A stretch of DNA of 64,000 nucleotides, taken from positions 248,001 to 312,000 of the forward strand of contig CANQRB010000001.1 in assembly GCA_947626145.1 (NCBI GenBank), given 5' to 3'. The translations under genes were made by a program, and so were the position numbers. This DNA comes from an uncultured Clostridia bacterium (GTDB lineage: Bacteria > Bacillota > Clostridia > UMGS1883). Shown piece by piece: positions 25,442-36,200 of the stretch. Numbering within the stretch: the first letter of the stretch is position 1; the number at the start of each line of letters is the position of its first letter. A model generated the notes under the pieces. It was not told the origin of the DNA, searched no databases, and saw only the letters and a list, made by a program, of their open reading frames with translations.

Positions 25442-27029
25442 TGTCGGCGCCTCCTTCCTCGTTTTTCTCATTTTCCGGTGCCGCTGAAGGTCCCACACGA
25501 ACCTCCCTGTCCTGAGCCTTGTATGTACTTTTACCCAAAGAGTCACGTCTTATCTCCACGCCGTCCTTATAGACAACCCTGTAGCTCTCCACAACGTAGC
25601 CTCTGGAGCCGCTTTTTGCCGTCACCCTTTCCCCCGGGTCAAGGCTTTTATCAACGATTTCACGAACCTTGGGTTCGATTACGGAAACGGTGTTGTTGAC
25701 GATTTTCACATCGGTGAAGGCTCCGCTTTTCTGGCCGCAAATACGGACGGTCAGGTCGCCGCCCTTCACCTCGGCAGATATCCTTATGGGAGTGTCATAG
25801 CTGTTTTTGAACTTGAAATCCTGTGTCGGATAGCTTATTGCCGCATCCTGTCCCAAAGGCAGATATGCCACGGGCAGCGAATGGTTGGAACGCTTGACGA
25901 TCTCAAGGTCGGAATACAGCACCGCGTTATACAAGGTGCTGGAAACCTGACACACGCCGGCTCCCACCGAGTCCACCACAGTGCCGTTGGCGTAACCCTT
26001 TGCCACCTGATAGCCCTTTTCCTTCGTTATTTCACCGTTGTTGTCATTGAAGGAAAAGGTCTCGCCGGGCAGCAGCTCGGTGCCGTCGAGGTTGTCAGCG
26101 GCAATTTTAATGTTATGTACACGCGTGGTATAGCTGGTATCGAACTGTGTTGTCTTTTCTCCGAGAACGTCGGGGTAAAGGAAATCGTCGTCCAACGTTT
26201 CAACGCTTTCGGAATCTATCACAAATTCGTAGCCGGCCCCTTCGGAGGAGTTATTGCTTTGAATGTCTCTTGCGCGCTCAAGGTCAAAGACCTTTACGGT
26301 AGCGGTAACATCGCCGTCAGAGTCGCGGCCGTAGGGCGCGTTCGGTTCCGACGCCACGCTCCTGTATATCTCATCCACGTCGGGCAAAGTAAAAGGAACC
26401 ACATTGATCGGAGCCTGTACAGTCTTTATGTCATCAAAGGATTTCGCGTTTTCTATCATGGACAGAAGCTTGTCCACATCGACCTCGCGGCCGTTCATTC
26501 CGTTTGTGACAATAACCCGATCGCCGTCCAGCTCGAATTTTGAGTCCGTAGGCGGAACGGCGTAACCGCTGACGAATTCGGTCAGCTCGCTGCCGGGATC
26601 CACAGCCACAAGCGACTGCGAAGATGATAATTTAGTTGGGACAAAAAACGATGTGCAGATATTCAAAACATTTTTTGCAAAATTTTTGCTCTTGCCAAGG
26701 GAAAAGGCCTCGCTGACAATGGCGTTGGTCTTGTACATGAGGCCAAGCTCCTCGAGGGTAAAGGATTTCTTGTTGTCCTCATCCAGCACCACGGTCACCT
26801 TGCGTCCGGCAAAAGCCTTGTCAAGGACATTTTCCGCCTCGGCAACAGACAGCCCGCCCAAACGAATCCCGTCAACATAGACGTTGCGGAGTATTTTGTC
26901 CGAGCCCGCCTCCGCCGCCACATATACTCCCGCCGATCCCAATACCGCAGTTATAACGGCAATCACGGCGACAACAAGAATAATGCGGCGCTTTTTTGAC
27001 GGCCTTGATCTCAGTCTGATTTCTCTCAT
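25434..27029 (-). CDS. VanW family protein with putative peptidoglycan-binding domains
   Basis: LLPGETFSFNDNNGEITKEKGYQVAKGYANGTVVDSVGAGVCQVSSTLYNAVLYSDLEIVKRSNHSLPV; N-terminal TM. Confidence 0.9.
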   Translation of the reverse strand: MREIRLRSRPSKKRRIILVVAVIAVITAVLGSAGVYVAAEAGSDKILRNVYVDGIRLGGLSVAEAENVLDKAFAGRKVTVVLDEDNKKSFTLEELGLMYKTNAIVSEAFSLGKSKNFAKNVLNICTSFFVPTKLSSSQSLVAVDPGSELTEFVSGYAVPPTDSKFELDGDRVIVTNGMNGREVDVDKLLSMIENAKSFDDIKTVQAPINVVPFTLPDVDEIYRSVASEPNAPYGRDSDGDVTATVKVFDLERARDIQSNNSSEGAGYEFVIDSESVETLDDDFLYPDVLGEKTTQFDTSYTTRVHNIKIAADNLDGTELLPGETFSFNDNNGEITKEKGYQVAKGYANGTVVDSVGAGVCQVSSTLYNAVLYSDLEIVKRSNHSLPVAYLPLGQDAAISYPTQDFKFKNSYDTPIRISAEVKGGDLTVRICGQKSGAFTDVKIVNNTVSVIEPKVREIVDKSLDPGERVTAKSGSRGYVVESYRVVYKDGVEIRRDSLGKSTYKAQDREVRVGPSAAPENEKNEEGGADNE

Positions 27030-27030
27030 T

Positions 27031-28254
27031 TTATCCCCTCCTTTTCCTTATCATGGCGTCCACGGTCACTGGCCGGGCCATCTTAATATAAAGCGTCATG
27101 GCGGCGTGTCTGGCGGCATCCAAAGGTGCTCCGTTTTCATCGGCCATTTCCTCGACAATTTGAGTGAAGTAAGGCCGCATCGGTTGAATGACCTCCACCT
27201 CGTCCCCGACGAAAAACCGATTGCGCTGGGAAACCCGGGCAATTCCCGTTTTTTCGTCATATTCCTCCACGATGCCGACAATGTCATATTCTCTGATATA
27301 TGAGCTGCTGCCGTAAATCTGGGCGCCCTCCGGCGGTATGCCGAAGAAAAAGCCCGTATAATATTCACGGTGGCTGACTTTGCATATTTCGCCATACAGC
27401 CTTTCGTCATACACATAGTCCTTTGGCGAGGACAAGTAGGCGTCGATAGCGCTGCGGTAAGCCTGCACGATTGTAGCGACGTAATACTCGCTCTTGACCC
27501 GCCCCTCGATCTTCAAAGATGTAATCCCGCTTTCTATAAGCTCGGGGATATGATTTATCATACAAAGATCCTTGGAGTTGAAAATGAAAGTGCCCCGGTC
27601 GTTTTCATAAACAGGGTAATACTCTCCGGGCCTTTTTTCCTCCACAAGAGAATAGTTCCAGCGGCAGGGATGAGAACAGGCCCCCTGATTGCTGTCACGA
27701 CAGGTCATATAGTTGCTGAGGAGACAGCGGCCGGAATAGGAAACGCACATGGCGCCGTGCACAAAGGCTTCCAGCTCGCAGTCGGGATTTTTGTCGGCGA
27801 TTTCCTTTACTTCGCCGATTGTCATTTCACGTGCCAGCACCACTCGGGAAGCCCCCATCTCGTTCCAAGCTCTGACGGTTTCGTAATTCGTATTGTTGGC
27901 CTGGGTGCTGATGTGTATCTCCAAACCGGGAGCGGCCTTTTTGCAGAGGAAAAAGGCGCCAAGGTCGGAGACGAGCACCGCGTCGGCGCCAAGGCCGTAT
28001 ATTTCCTTAAAGTAATCCTCCATTGGCCCAATATCAGCGTTGTGGGGGATTATGTTCGCGGTGACATAGACCTTCTTCCCCATTTTGTGAGCAAATTCAA
28101 TACCCTCGGCCATCTCATCGTGAGTAAAGTTATCCGCCGCGGAGCGCAGGGAAAAGGCCTCTCCGCCTATATAAACGGCGTCGGCCCCGTATTTGAGGGC
28201 AATTTTCAGTTTATACAGATTGCCCGCCGGGGCGAGCAGTTCAATTTTCTTCAA
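27031..28254 (-). CDS. U32 family peptidase-like protein (TrhP/YrrN-O type tRNA hydroxylation)
   Basis: LLAPAGNLYKLKIALKYGADAVYIGG; CVSYSGRCLLSNYMTCRDSNQGACSHPCRW. Confidence 0.9.
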   Translation of the reverse strand: MKKIELLAPAGNLYKLKIALKYGADAVYIGGEAFSLRSAADNFTHDEMAEGIEFAHKMGKKVYVTANIIPHNADIGPMEDYFKEIYGLGADAVLVSDLGAFFLCKKAAPGLEIHISTQANNTNYETVRAWNEMGASRVVLAREMTIGEVKEIADKNPDCELEAFVHGAMCVSYSGRCLLSNYMTCRDSNQGACSHPCRWNYSLVEEKRPGEYYPVYENDRGTFIFNSKDLCMINHIPELIESGITSLKIEGRVKSEYYVATIVQAYRSAIDAYLSSPKDYVYDERLYGEICKVSHREYYTGFFFGIPPEGAQIYGSSSYIREYDIVGIVEEYDEKTGIARVSQRNRFFVGDEVEVIQPMRPYFTQIVEEMADENGAPLDAARHAAMTLYIKMARPVTVDAMIRKRRG

Positions 28255-28270
28255 GGAAATTCTCCTATCC

Positions 28271-28909
28271 TTATTTTTTCACCGAAAGGGCCACTCCGTC
28301 GCCTATGGGTATCAGGGAGGTGGTCAGCAGCGGATGGTTGGTTATTGCCTCAAGATACATCCGGAGGCGCTTGACGATGGTTATTTTTCGGCGTACAACG
28401 TTGGCGTCGTCACCGGTCATACCATGAAAAAGCACATTGTCGGAAAGCAATATGCCGCCGCAATTCAACAGCCTGAGAAGCTCGGGCAGAAATTCGATAT
28501 ATTGAGCCTTGGCGGCATCGAGAAAAATGAAGTCAAAGCCGCCGTCCAGCCAGGACAGCACCTCGGCAGCCTCGCCCTCTATGACCCTGATACGGCTCTC
28601 GTACCCGACCTTGAAAATGTTGTCCACCGCAATTTCAGCGTGTTTTTTGTATCGTTCAACTGTGATAATCTCACTGTCAGGCGGCAGGTTATCCGCCATC
28701 AGAATGCTGCTGTAACCAACGGCCGTGCCAACCTCAAGTACACGCCGAGGTTTTTTCAGCGCAAGAAGAGTGACGATGAGCTGTTCGGTGTCTGGGGCCA
28801 CAATGGGAGCGTAGCTTTCGGATCGGCCTGACCGCCGCCTGAGCTCCTCGAGGAAGGGGCTGCGGCGCGGCAGCAGGGAATTAAGGTAATCCTTTTCATT
28901 GTCCATCAA
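28271..28909 (-). CDS. O-methyltransferase (TrmR/YrrM-like)
   Basis: VLEVGTAVGYSSILMA...FDFIFLDAAKAQYIEFLPELLRLLNCGGILLSDNVLF; adjacent to U32 gene as in Bacillus yrrMNO. Confidence 0.87.
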   Translation of the reverse strand: MMDNEKDYLNSLLPRRSPFLEELRRRSGRSESYAPIVAPDTEQLIVTLLALKKPRRVLEVGTAVGYSSILMADNLPPDSEIITVERYKKHAEIAVDNIFKVGYESRIRVIEGEAAEVLSWLDGGFDFIFLDAAKAQYIEFLPELLRLLNCGGILLSDNVLFHGMTGDDANVVRRKITIVKRLRMYLEAITNHPLLTTSLIPIGDGVALSVKK

Positions 28910-29442
28910 AAATAACCGCTTTCCGTAACTATATAGTCCATTTTAACGTCATGAGGCATGGGTTCAAGATTGTCAACGACCTGGAAATCAAATACGGCCG
29001 CCGCTTTGACGCAATCCATATCCGCCAGAAAGCGGTCATAGCAGCCTTTTCCGTATCCAACGCGATTTTTATTTCTGTCCACGGCTACTGCCGGAACGAT
29101 TACAAGATCGATACTGTGCTTATCAACATAAATTGGCTCGGCTGGTACCTTAACGCCAAATCTCCCGCTTGTCAAAGGCGTGTCGGCGGTAAAAATCGCC
29201 GGGCGGATTTCCACGCCGCAAGTCACGGGCACACAAAAGCTCAGGGGCAGCGACATCACTCCCCTTACATCGGCCTCACCATTTACGGGCAGATACAGCA
29301 TCACCGATTGGACGCCAAGCTTTTTCGTCAGTGAAACGGCATTTTCACATACTCGGCCCGATGTAAAGTTATATTGCTTTACATCAATCGTAAACTTATT
29401 TCTTATCTCAATGAGCTTTTTTCTCAGTTCCGAGGTCAGCAT
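28906..29442 (-). CDS. 5-formyltetrahydrofolate cyclo-ligase family protein
   Basis: DLVIVPAVAVDRNKNRVGYGKGCYDRFLA. Confidence 0.9.
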   Translation of the reverse strand: MLTSELRKKLIEIRNKFTIDVKQYNFTSGRVCENAVSLTKKLGVQSVMLYLPVNGEADVRGVMSLPLSFCVPVTCGVEIRPAIFTADTPLTSGRFGVKVPAEPIYVDKHSIDLVIVPAVAVDRNKNRVGYGKGCYDRFLADMDCVKAAAVFDFQVVDNLEPMPHDVKMDYIVTESGYF

Positions 29443-29972
29443 TGTATCTTACTTTTTATTACGTCCGCGATAGCTTTGCCGTAAAGAGCGTCCACAAGAG
29501 CGAGTCCAAACTCAATCGAGCGGCCGGCGCCCTTGGCAGTGATAACTCTTCCGTCCCTCACAACGCCCTCGCCGGTACATTCCGCCCCAAGGAGTTCATC
29601 CTCATAGCCGGGGAAACAGGTGGCACGCTTGCCGCGAAGCACGCCGCGGCGGCCGATCACCATGGGAGCGGCGCAGATTGCGGCAATAAAACAGCCGTTT
29701 CTTTCTGCTGTGTCAATGATCTCCCCTATTTCCTCGCTGTCCCTGAGGTGCTCGGCGCCGGGAAGTCCGCCGGGAAGGATTATCATCTCACAGTCATCCA
29801 TATTGACCTCGTCCATTCCTATATCGGCGGTGACCTCCACATTTTTGGAGCAACGTACCTTTTTGCCGAACAGGCCAACCGTCTGCACATGGGCTCCGGC
29901 CCGGCGCAGCATATCCAGCGGAGCCATTGCCTCAACTATCTCAAAACCGTCTGCAAGAAACAAGTATACCAT
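29436..29972 (-). CDS. DJ-1/PfpI family protein
   Basis: FLADGFEIVEAMAPLDMLRRAG; IAAICAAPMVIGRRGVLRGKRATCFPG. Confidence 0.9.
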   Translation of the reverse strand: MVYLFLADGFEIVEAMAPLDMLRRAGAHVQTVGLFGKKVRCSKNVEVTADIGMDEVNMDDCEMIILPGGLPGAEHLRDSEEIGEIIDTAERNGCFIAAICAAPMVIGRRGVLRGKRATCFPGYEDELLGAECTGEGVVRDGRVITAKGAGRSIEFGLALVDALYGKAIADVIKSKIQC

Positions 29973-29988
29973 TTTAATCATCCTTTCT

Positions 29989-30867
29989 TCAAGCTTCAAT
30001 TACCGTGTATTTTTTCACCAAATAAGCGGGCTGATAGCTTTCCTTGGCCTGACGCAGCCCGTCAATGCCCATATCCTCTTCCCTGTTTATATATTTATAC
30101 TCACTCCAGGCGTTTTCACAAAAAAGCCGGTTTATCATCTGATAAGCCCCGCGGTATTCGTCCCTCGCCTGTTCGAGCTGTATAAGCGCCGTATTTTTAT
30201 TCAGTTCTTCACCGAAACTCATCGCGACAATCTTGCCGTCGACCCTTATCACCGCTCCGCGTTCCCCCAAGGCCGAATAGTTGTCAAAATACCTCTTCAT
30301 GGCGGAAAGCTCAAACGGATTTTGATTGTGGTTCTTTTCTGAAACCAGTTCATACATCAGCGGCGCGCACTCATTCACCGCTGTTTCCGGGCTTACGTCC
30401 TCATAAGTATAATTATAATTTTCCACAAAGTAGTTTATGTGATTTCGTTTTGCATGGAGCTTTTTCCCCGCCAATGAGATGAGCTGTTCGGAAGTGTAGA
30501 CATAGTCCTCGCAGTCCCGCTCCTCATTCACAAGCAGCTCCGCTCCCTTGTATGCGCGAAGCTGTGCCAGCTGCGCCTCATTGACCAGCCTGAAGGCCAT
30601 TATGTGCCCGTTTTCGTGGCAATATTCCTTGAGCCGGTCCAGCGCGATGTTTATGTCGCTGTGGCCGAGAGGAAAATAGTACGAGGGAATACGGTTCTTC
30701 ACATTGAACTGATAATAGAAAAATTCCCCATCGTCGGCCACCTTGGCTCTGTGGTAGTCGTCCCAGATATACAGGGTGGCAAACGACCCCTCCGAGGCGT
30801 CGGTTTCAGCCTTATACCTGTCAAACAAGGTCTTATCTTCCACTTTTATATCCCTGAATGTAAGCAT
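29989..30867 (-). CDS. DUF2156 / phosphatidylglycerol lysyltransferase-C-terminal-like protein
   Basis: KLHAKRNHINYF...AMSFGEELNKNTALIQLEQARDEYRGAYQMINRLFCE. Confidence 0.82.
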   Translation of the reverse strand: MLTFRDIKVEDKTLFDRYKAETDASEGSFATLYIWDDYHRAKVADDGEFFYYQFNVKNRIPSYYFPLGHSDINIALDRLKEYCHENGHIMAFRLVNEAQLAQLRAYKGAELLVNEERDCEDYVYTSEQLISLAGKKLHAKRNHINYFVENYNYTYEDVSPETAVNECAPLMYELVSEKNHNQNPFELSAMKRYFDNYSALGERGAVIRVDGKIVAMSFGEELNKNTALIQLEQARDEYRGAYQMINRLFCENAWSEYKYINREEDMGIDGLRQAKESYQPAYLVKKYTVIEA

Positions 30868-30878
30868 AAAATTCCTTT

Positions 30879-31535
30879 CTATAAGCTGCTCACTATATCC
30901 TCGCTTATACTTTCAATGGTTCTGGGCGTCCCGTTTTCCGAGCATTTTATTTCCGTCCACCCCATGGTTCTGGCAGCGGAGCAGGCGTTGTCATAAACAC
31001 GGCGTAAGTATGCGCTATCCTTTTCATGTATATCCTTTTCATCCTCGCCGGTTATCTTATTTTTCCGGCCCTCCATGAGCTTTTTGGCGGCCTCCGGCTC
31101 CATGTTCAGGAACAGCACCTTATCCGGCCTCGGCAGGCCCAATCGGCCGTATTCCAGGTCGTTGAGCCAGTTTATGAAGATTTCGCGTTCCGTTCCCTCG
31201 AGCTTTGCCGCCTGATAAATAATATTGGAGCTGACATACCTGTCAGCGACAATGTACATTTCTTCATCCATCAAGGCCCCCCATTTTGTCTTAAAGGAGG
31301 CGTAACGATCCACCGCATAAAACAGAGCGGCCGCATAAGGACTGACAGCGTCAGGCTCGGTGCCAAATTCGCCGCCAAGGTACATCTTCACAAGGGCGGA
31401 AGAGGAGCTGTCGTAGTCCGGAAAGGTCAGGCGGAACACCTTCTCCCCTTTATCCTCAAGATATTTGCACAGCCGGGCGGTCTGAGTTTCCTTACCGCTG
31501 GCGTCGGTTCCCTCTATTACAATCAGCTTTGCCAT
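30879..31535 (-). CDS. dTMP kinase-like protein
   Basis: IVIEGTDASGKETQTARL P-loop; ADRYVSSNI. Confidence 0.85.
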   Translation of the reverse strand: MAKLIVIEGTDASGKETQTARLCKYLEDKGEKVFRLTFPDYDSSSSALVKMYLGGEFGTEPDAVSPYAAALFYAVDRYASFKTKWGALMDEEMYIVADRYVSSNIIYQAAKLEGTEREIFINWLNDLEYGRLGLPRPDKVLFLNMEPEAAKKLMEGRKNKITGEDEKDIHEKDSAYLRRVYDNACSAARTMGWTEIKCSENGTPRTIESISEDIVSSL

Positions 31536-31537
31536 AG

Positions 31538-32272
31538 CTATTCCCTCTTATATCTCTTACCCTTAAAGAACACCTTGATCGCAAACTTTGGCAGCGCCAT
31601 CATCCGCACAAAGCGCCACGGCTGTTTTATCAGCCGGTAAAACCACTCAAGGCCGTGATCGCAGAAAAACTTCGGCGCCCGCAGCACCGTACCTGCAAGC
31701 ACATCAAGGCTGCCGCCGGCCCCTATCACGAGTTTTGCATTAAGACGGCTGCGATTGTTGTATATCCATTCCTCCTGCTTGGGAAAGCCCAGACAAACCA
31801 TGAGCAGATCCGGATGGGTGGAGTTGATTTTTTCAATTATCGGGCCGTCGTCCTTAAAATATCCGTCGGAGGTTCCGGCAATCACTATGCCGGGATTGTT
31901 CTCGGTAATGGTTTTTGCGGCTTCCTCCGCCACTCCGGGCTTGCTGCCGAAAAGATAAACGGACTTGCCCTTGGCGGCCATATCCTTGAACAGACGGCAT
32001 ACGAGGTCAAAGCCGGCCACCCTCTCCTTAAGAGGCTTATGCAGCATTTTTGCGGCGTATACCACCCCTATACCGTCAGCGATGGTCAGGTCGGCACTGT
32101 TCAGCTTGGCCATGAACACCGGATCATTGGACGCATAGAGGATTATCTCCGAGTTGGGCGTATAAAGCACGCTGCACTCGTCAGTTTCCATCAGGGCCAT
32201 GGCCTGCTCCTCCGCCTCGTCCATGGTAATTCTATGTATATTTGCGCCAAGTATATTTACTATATCGTTCAC
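31538..32272 (-). CDS. WecG/TagA/CpsF family glycosyltransferase
   Basis: TIADGIGVVYAAKML, YLFGSKPGVAEEAA, LMVCLGFPKQEEWI, IGAGGSLDVLAG. Confidence 0.93.
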   Translation of the reverse strand: MNDIVNILGANIHRITMDEAEEQAMALMETDECSVLYTPNSEIILYASNDPVFMAKLNSADLTIADGIGVVYAAKMLHKPLKERVAGFDLVCRLFKDMAAKGKSVYLFGSKPGVAEEAAKTITENNPGIVIAGTSDGYFKDDGPIIEKINSTHPDLLMVCLGFPKQEEWIYNNRSRLNAKLVIGAGGSLDVLAGTVLRAPKFFCDHGLEWFYRLIKQPWRFVRMMALPKFAIKVFFKGKRYKRE

Positions 32273-32396
32273 TAACCATTCCTCCCAAAACTTCTCTTTT
32301 TATCATACCACATTTTTTCAAATTGTGCAACAAAATTCTCGATTTTTTCCGGAAAAAATGAAAAAATGGCTCAATGAAAAGCCATTTCTTCATTTT

Positions 32397-32624
32397 TTAT
32401 TCGATTTTATCGAGAATTGCCTTGAGAACCATAAGCTCGTCATAGGTCAGAGTGACGCCCTTACCCATCTTCTCATGGCCCGGCGCCCAGTCGCGTATAT
32501 CGAATTTGGGCGCGGCGCCGTTCCAGCTGACAATGTTCAGCTCTTTGCGCCAGCCCCTGGCGTTCTCCTCCGAGATGCGCCCCAGCTCCTGTTTGATTTC
32601 AAATTTAATGTCAGCCATTATCAA
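32397..32624 (-). CDS. YdbC-family (PC4-like) protein
   Basis: ARGWRKELNIVSWNGAAPKFDIRDWAPGHEKMGKGVTLT. Confidence 0.88.
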   Translation of the reverse strand: MIMADIKFEIKQELGRISEENARGWRKELNIVSWNGAAPKFDIRDWAPGHEKMGKGVTLTYDELMVLKAILDKIE

Positions 32625-32628
32625 ACAC

Positions 32629-33207
32629 CTATCCCTTTTTCATTTCGCTTACCGAAACCGTATCGCATTTTTCCTCCGCCGAAAGGACGGCAAGCCGCCA
32701 ATCGTCAACGCATGTGAACAGCGTCCGGCATTTTTCGGTGACAAAGCTCTTCCCTATGGCCCCTTCAAGGGCGGCCAGCATATCGTTATAGAAGCCGTTA
32801 ATATTTAAAATCACGATAGTTTTATCCAGCTGTCCCAGCTGCTTAAGGGTGAGGATTTCATAGAGCTCCTCATAAGTGCCTATGCCGCCGGGGGTAACGA
32901 TAAAACTGTCGGCTCTTTCCTCCATTATCGCCTTACGCTCGCGCATGGTTTCGGTGAAAATCAGCTCGTCGCAGCCGCCGTAGATCGCCTCGATGTCATT
33001 GTTCTTAAAAAATTTGGGAATAACCCCGACAACATTTCCGCCGCCACGCTTGACTCCCCGGGCGGCGGCCCCCATCAGACCGTTGGCTCCGGCGCCGAAA
33101 ACCAGACCGTGGCCGCGTTCGGCCATAAATTCACCCATTTTCTCTACGGCTTCGATATAGCTGTCATCTATGGTCGGCGATGAAGCGCCGAATACACAAA
33201 TATTCAA
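32629..33207 (-). CDS. TIGR00730/LOG family protein (possible TTG start)
   Basis: CVFGASSPTIDDSY, GGANGLMGA-like (GAGANGLMGAAARG), ERKAIMEERADSFIVTPGGIGTYEELYEILTLKQLG. Confidence 0.88.
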   Translation of the reverse strand: MNICVFGASSPTIDDSYIEAVEKMGEFMAERGHGLVFGAGANGLMGAAARGVKRGGGNVVGVIPKFFKNNDIEAIYGGCDELIFTETMRERKAIMEERADSFIVTPGGIGTYEELYEILTLKQLGQLDKTIVILNINGFYNDMLAALEGAIGKSFVTEKCRTLFTCVDDWRLAVLSAEEKCDTVSVSEMKKG

Positions 33208-33297
33208 ATTATAACACGTCCTTGGAAAAAATCGGGGCGAACGGCTCATCGTTCGCCCCATGTTAAGCCTTGGTTAATTTGTCCCTATTTCGGAAGA

Positions 33298-36200
33298 TTA
33301 TTCCTCGTCAAAAACAGCGGAGATGGTAGCCTCATAGGTGCCGTCCTCGATCATTTCAACAATCTCAAGCACGGCAGCGGAAGCGGGTTCGCCGGTTTCG
33401 GTGACCGTGAATACGGTAGCATCCGCCTTGTCCTTAAGAGTTGTTGCACCGGTATCGTCCACGCCTATGTAGAGGTTGCTCTGCTTACCCTTCAGATAAT
33501 AGCCGCCTTCAGTTTCCTCAAGGTAGAACTTCTGGTTGTCGCCGCCGTTGTAGTCCCATGTGCCGACTGTGCCGCCGACAACTGTGGACTGGCTGGCAAC
33601 TTCCATTACTTTACCGTCCTCAGGGTTGAAGAACACATAAGCGTCACCTATGGGAAGCATATTCCATGTGCTGCCGATAGTCATTGCTGTACCGCTTACG
33701 GGAAGAATTTCAACGGTCTTAAGAGCGGAACCCTCCTCGCTGAGATACATCTTAATGTTGTCAACATAGAGCTCGCCCCACTTCTCCTGACCGATAGAGA
33801 AGCTGATGGTATCGATGGGATTGGCTTCCCAGTCTACGCCCGTGCCGGTATTGAAGGGAACAACACACTCAACCGCACGGTAGCCGTCAAATACGGTGAT
33901 ATTTGCAAGCTGTACGGAAGGATGTACGTCCACCGTTACATGGTAGAGGGCGCCAACCATGAGAGAGTCTACATAGTCATGGATGTAAACCTCACCGAGG
34001 GTGTTCTTGGTTACCACTTCTCTTGTGTCATAACGACCGGCGCCGCCGCCGTTGTTGCTGCCGCCCTTATTGTGATAAGGCACATCGGTATATCTGTCAG
34101 GATCTGGATCGTTGTCCACTCTGTAAAGGGTGGTGTATTTGCCTATCTCGCTTAAATTGCCGCTGTCAAAGGCCACGGATGCGCGGTTCTGAAGCGTATT
34201 ATTACGGCCGTTCTCGTCACCCCAAGCCGTTGTCTGACGGAACTGGATGGCGCTGGGATGATCGGTATCGCCTATCTTTTCGGGAACACCGTGAGACAGG
34301 GTGAAGCCAACATTCTGAACGTCGTTCCAGGACCACTCGTTAATATAACGCATATCAAACTCAAGAGTGAAGTCCTTGCCGTCGGTGGTGGGCAGGCTGT
34401 GAGAAGCCATTACGCCCTGTCCGCTGGCGTCACCGTCAACGCGGTACAGATGTATACCGGAGTTGCCGAAAGCTGTCTTGGCAACAGCGGCATAGTCGCT
34501 GTCGTTCATATCCTTGGCGACGCCGTTGCTGTCATAGATCTTACCGGTCCATTCGTTAAAGCTTTCCTTATCCAGCATAAGCTTATCTTCGGCCTCAAAG
34601 GTGAAGTCCTCGGCGTAGAGATACTTGCTGCCGTCGGTGGAAATCTCAACGGGTATGGCTATAATGGGAGACATGGGATGCTCAATGCCCATATTCCAAG
34701 CAAAGAGCTTGATCTTGTCACCGGCCTTTATATTGGCGGTATAGGGGATATTAACTTCTACCTGAGGATCGCCCATAGCGGAGAGGCCATTTCCTCTATT
34801 GCTGTCCTTATCAGCACCGGAAAGGCTGGTCTGAGGAACGCTGCGGGCGGGAATCTCCCGATCCTCTGTCTCAAACTTAATGAGCTTGCCTGTACTGTCG
34901 TAATGAGCGAGGGCAAACTTGGCCTGGCCATCGCCTATGGATGTGTTGGAAACCACAAACTTACCGTTGAAAGTCGTTTCTCCGGTGGGCAGCTTGTCGA
35001 TCTCTTCACCGTTCACTTCAAGGGCCGCGTCGGCAAACATTTCGGGATCATCCTGAGTTACCATATCCGGGAAGTCGGTCTTAACGCCGGTCTTGTACTC
35101 ATAGTTCATCCAGTAACGGTATTCGCCGCTTATCCAGAGCAGTCTGGGACCGGCGTTGGTGCCGTCGTCATTCATCTTATAATTGTAGATTGCGTTGGGT
35201 CTGGCGTTGGGCACGGGAGAATCCTTGGTAAGCGCCTGACGCTTTGTCCAGGTGGCGCCGTGGTCATCACTCTCCCAGCGATAAATCTCAAATACGTTGC
35301 CGTACTCGCCTTCGGTGGGGATGGACAGATAGATAACATTGGCGTCCTTTGCGTTGTGGTCGAAGGTCAGACCGCCGCTGTAGCAGCGCTCCTGAGTGGC
35401 GTTCTGGTGGAACCACTTGCCGCCGTAGGTCAGGAAGGTGTTGACCCATTCATTGGCCTCGCTGTCCCAACGGGCATACCAGTAGTAATGGTGGCTGCGG
35501 GTGTTGCCATTCACCTCAGGCTGATACCATGTTGGAAGCTCGCCGTTTTCTCCCGGAGGAGTGGCGGTGATGTCGGCATATACGATGCAGGGCTCACCCT
35601 TTTCATTGTGAGCGATGTCCCAAGTCCAGCCGCGCCGCTCGTTGTTTATTCCGTTGAAGTCCGTGAAGGAAGCCCCGGTCAACTGACTGGCGTCAAATAC
35701 TACCAGATCGGGGTATACATCGTGCAGGGGAACAGTCATTACGCCCCACTGTCCGTTGGTGTGATTGCCGTCCGCGTCGAGCGCACCCTGTTCCTTGTAC
35801 TCTTCCTTATTTTCCTTGGGCAAAGGCTGAAGCTCGTTGCCGCTGGCAGTCAAAAGCATCTGAGTGGCAATGTCAAGAGTCATATAATATATATGATTTC
35901 TCTTGTCGTTGTCGGGATGGTTGGCGGTGTAGGTGATATAAATCTTGTTGCGCTCACAGTCATAGTCATACTTGGTGTACGGACGGCGCTGACCGTCGTT
36001 GCGGCCGCCGTCGTCAAAGCTGGAATACGAGGTGTTGGCAACCTGAGTCTGGCCCATAACGGGAACTATCTCACCGTCGGTTTTGGTACCGAAGCGGCCA
36101 TACTCATCGGGCATGGGGAACTTGGCCATGGTGGGCTTCCAGTGCACGCCTCTCCAACCGGCGTAGATTACATCGCCATTGGCATCAGGATCGTCATGAA

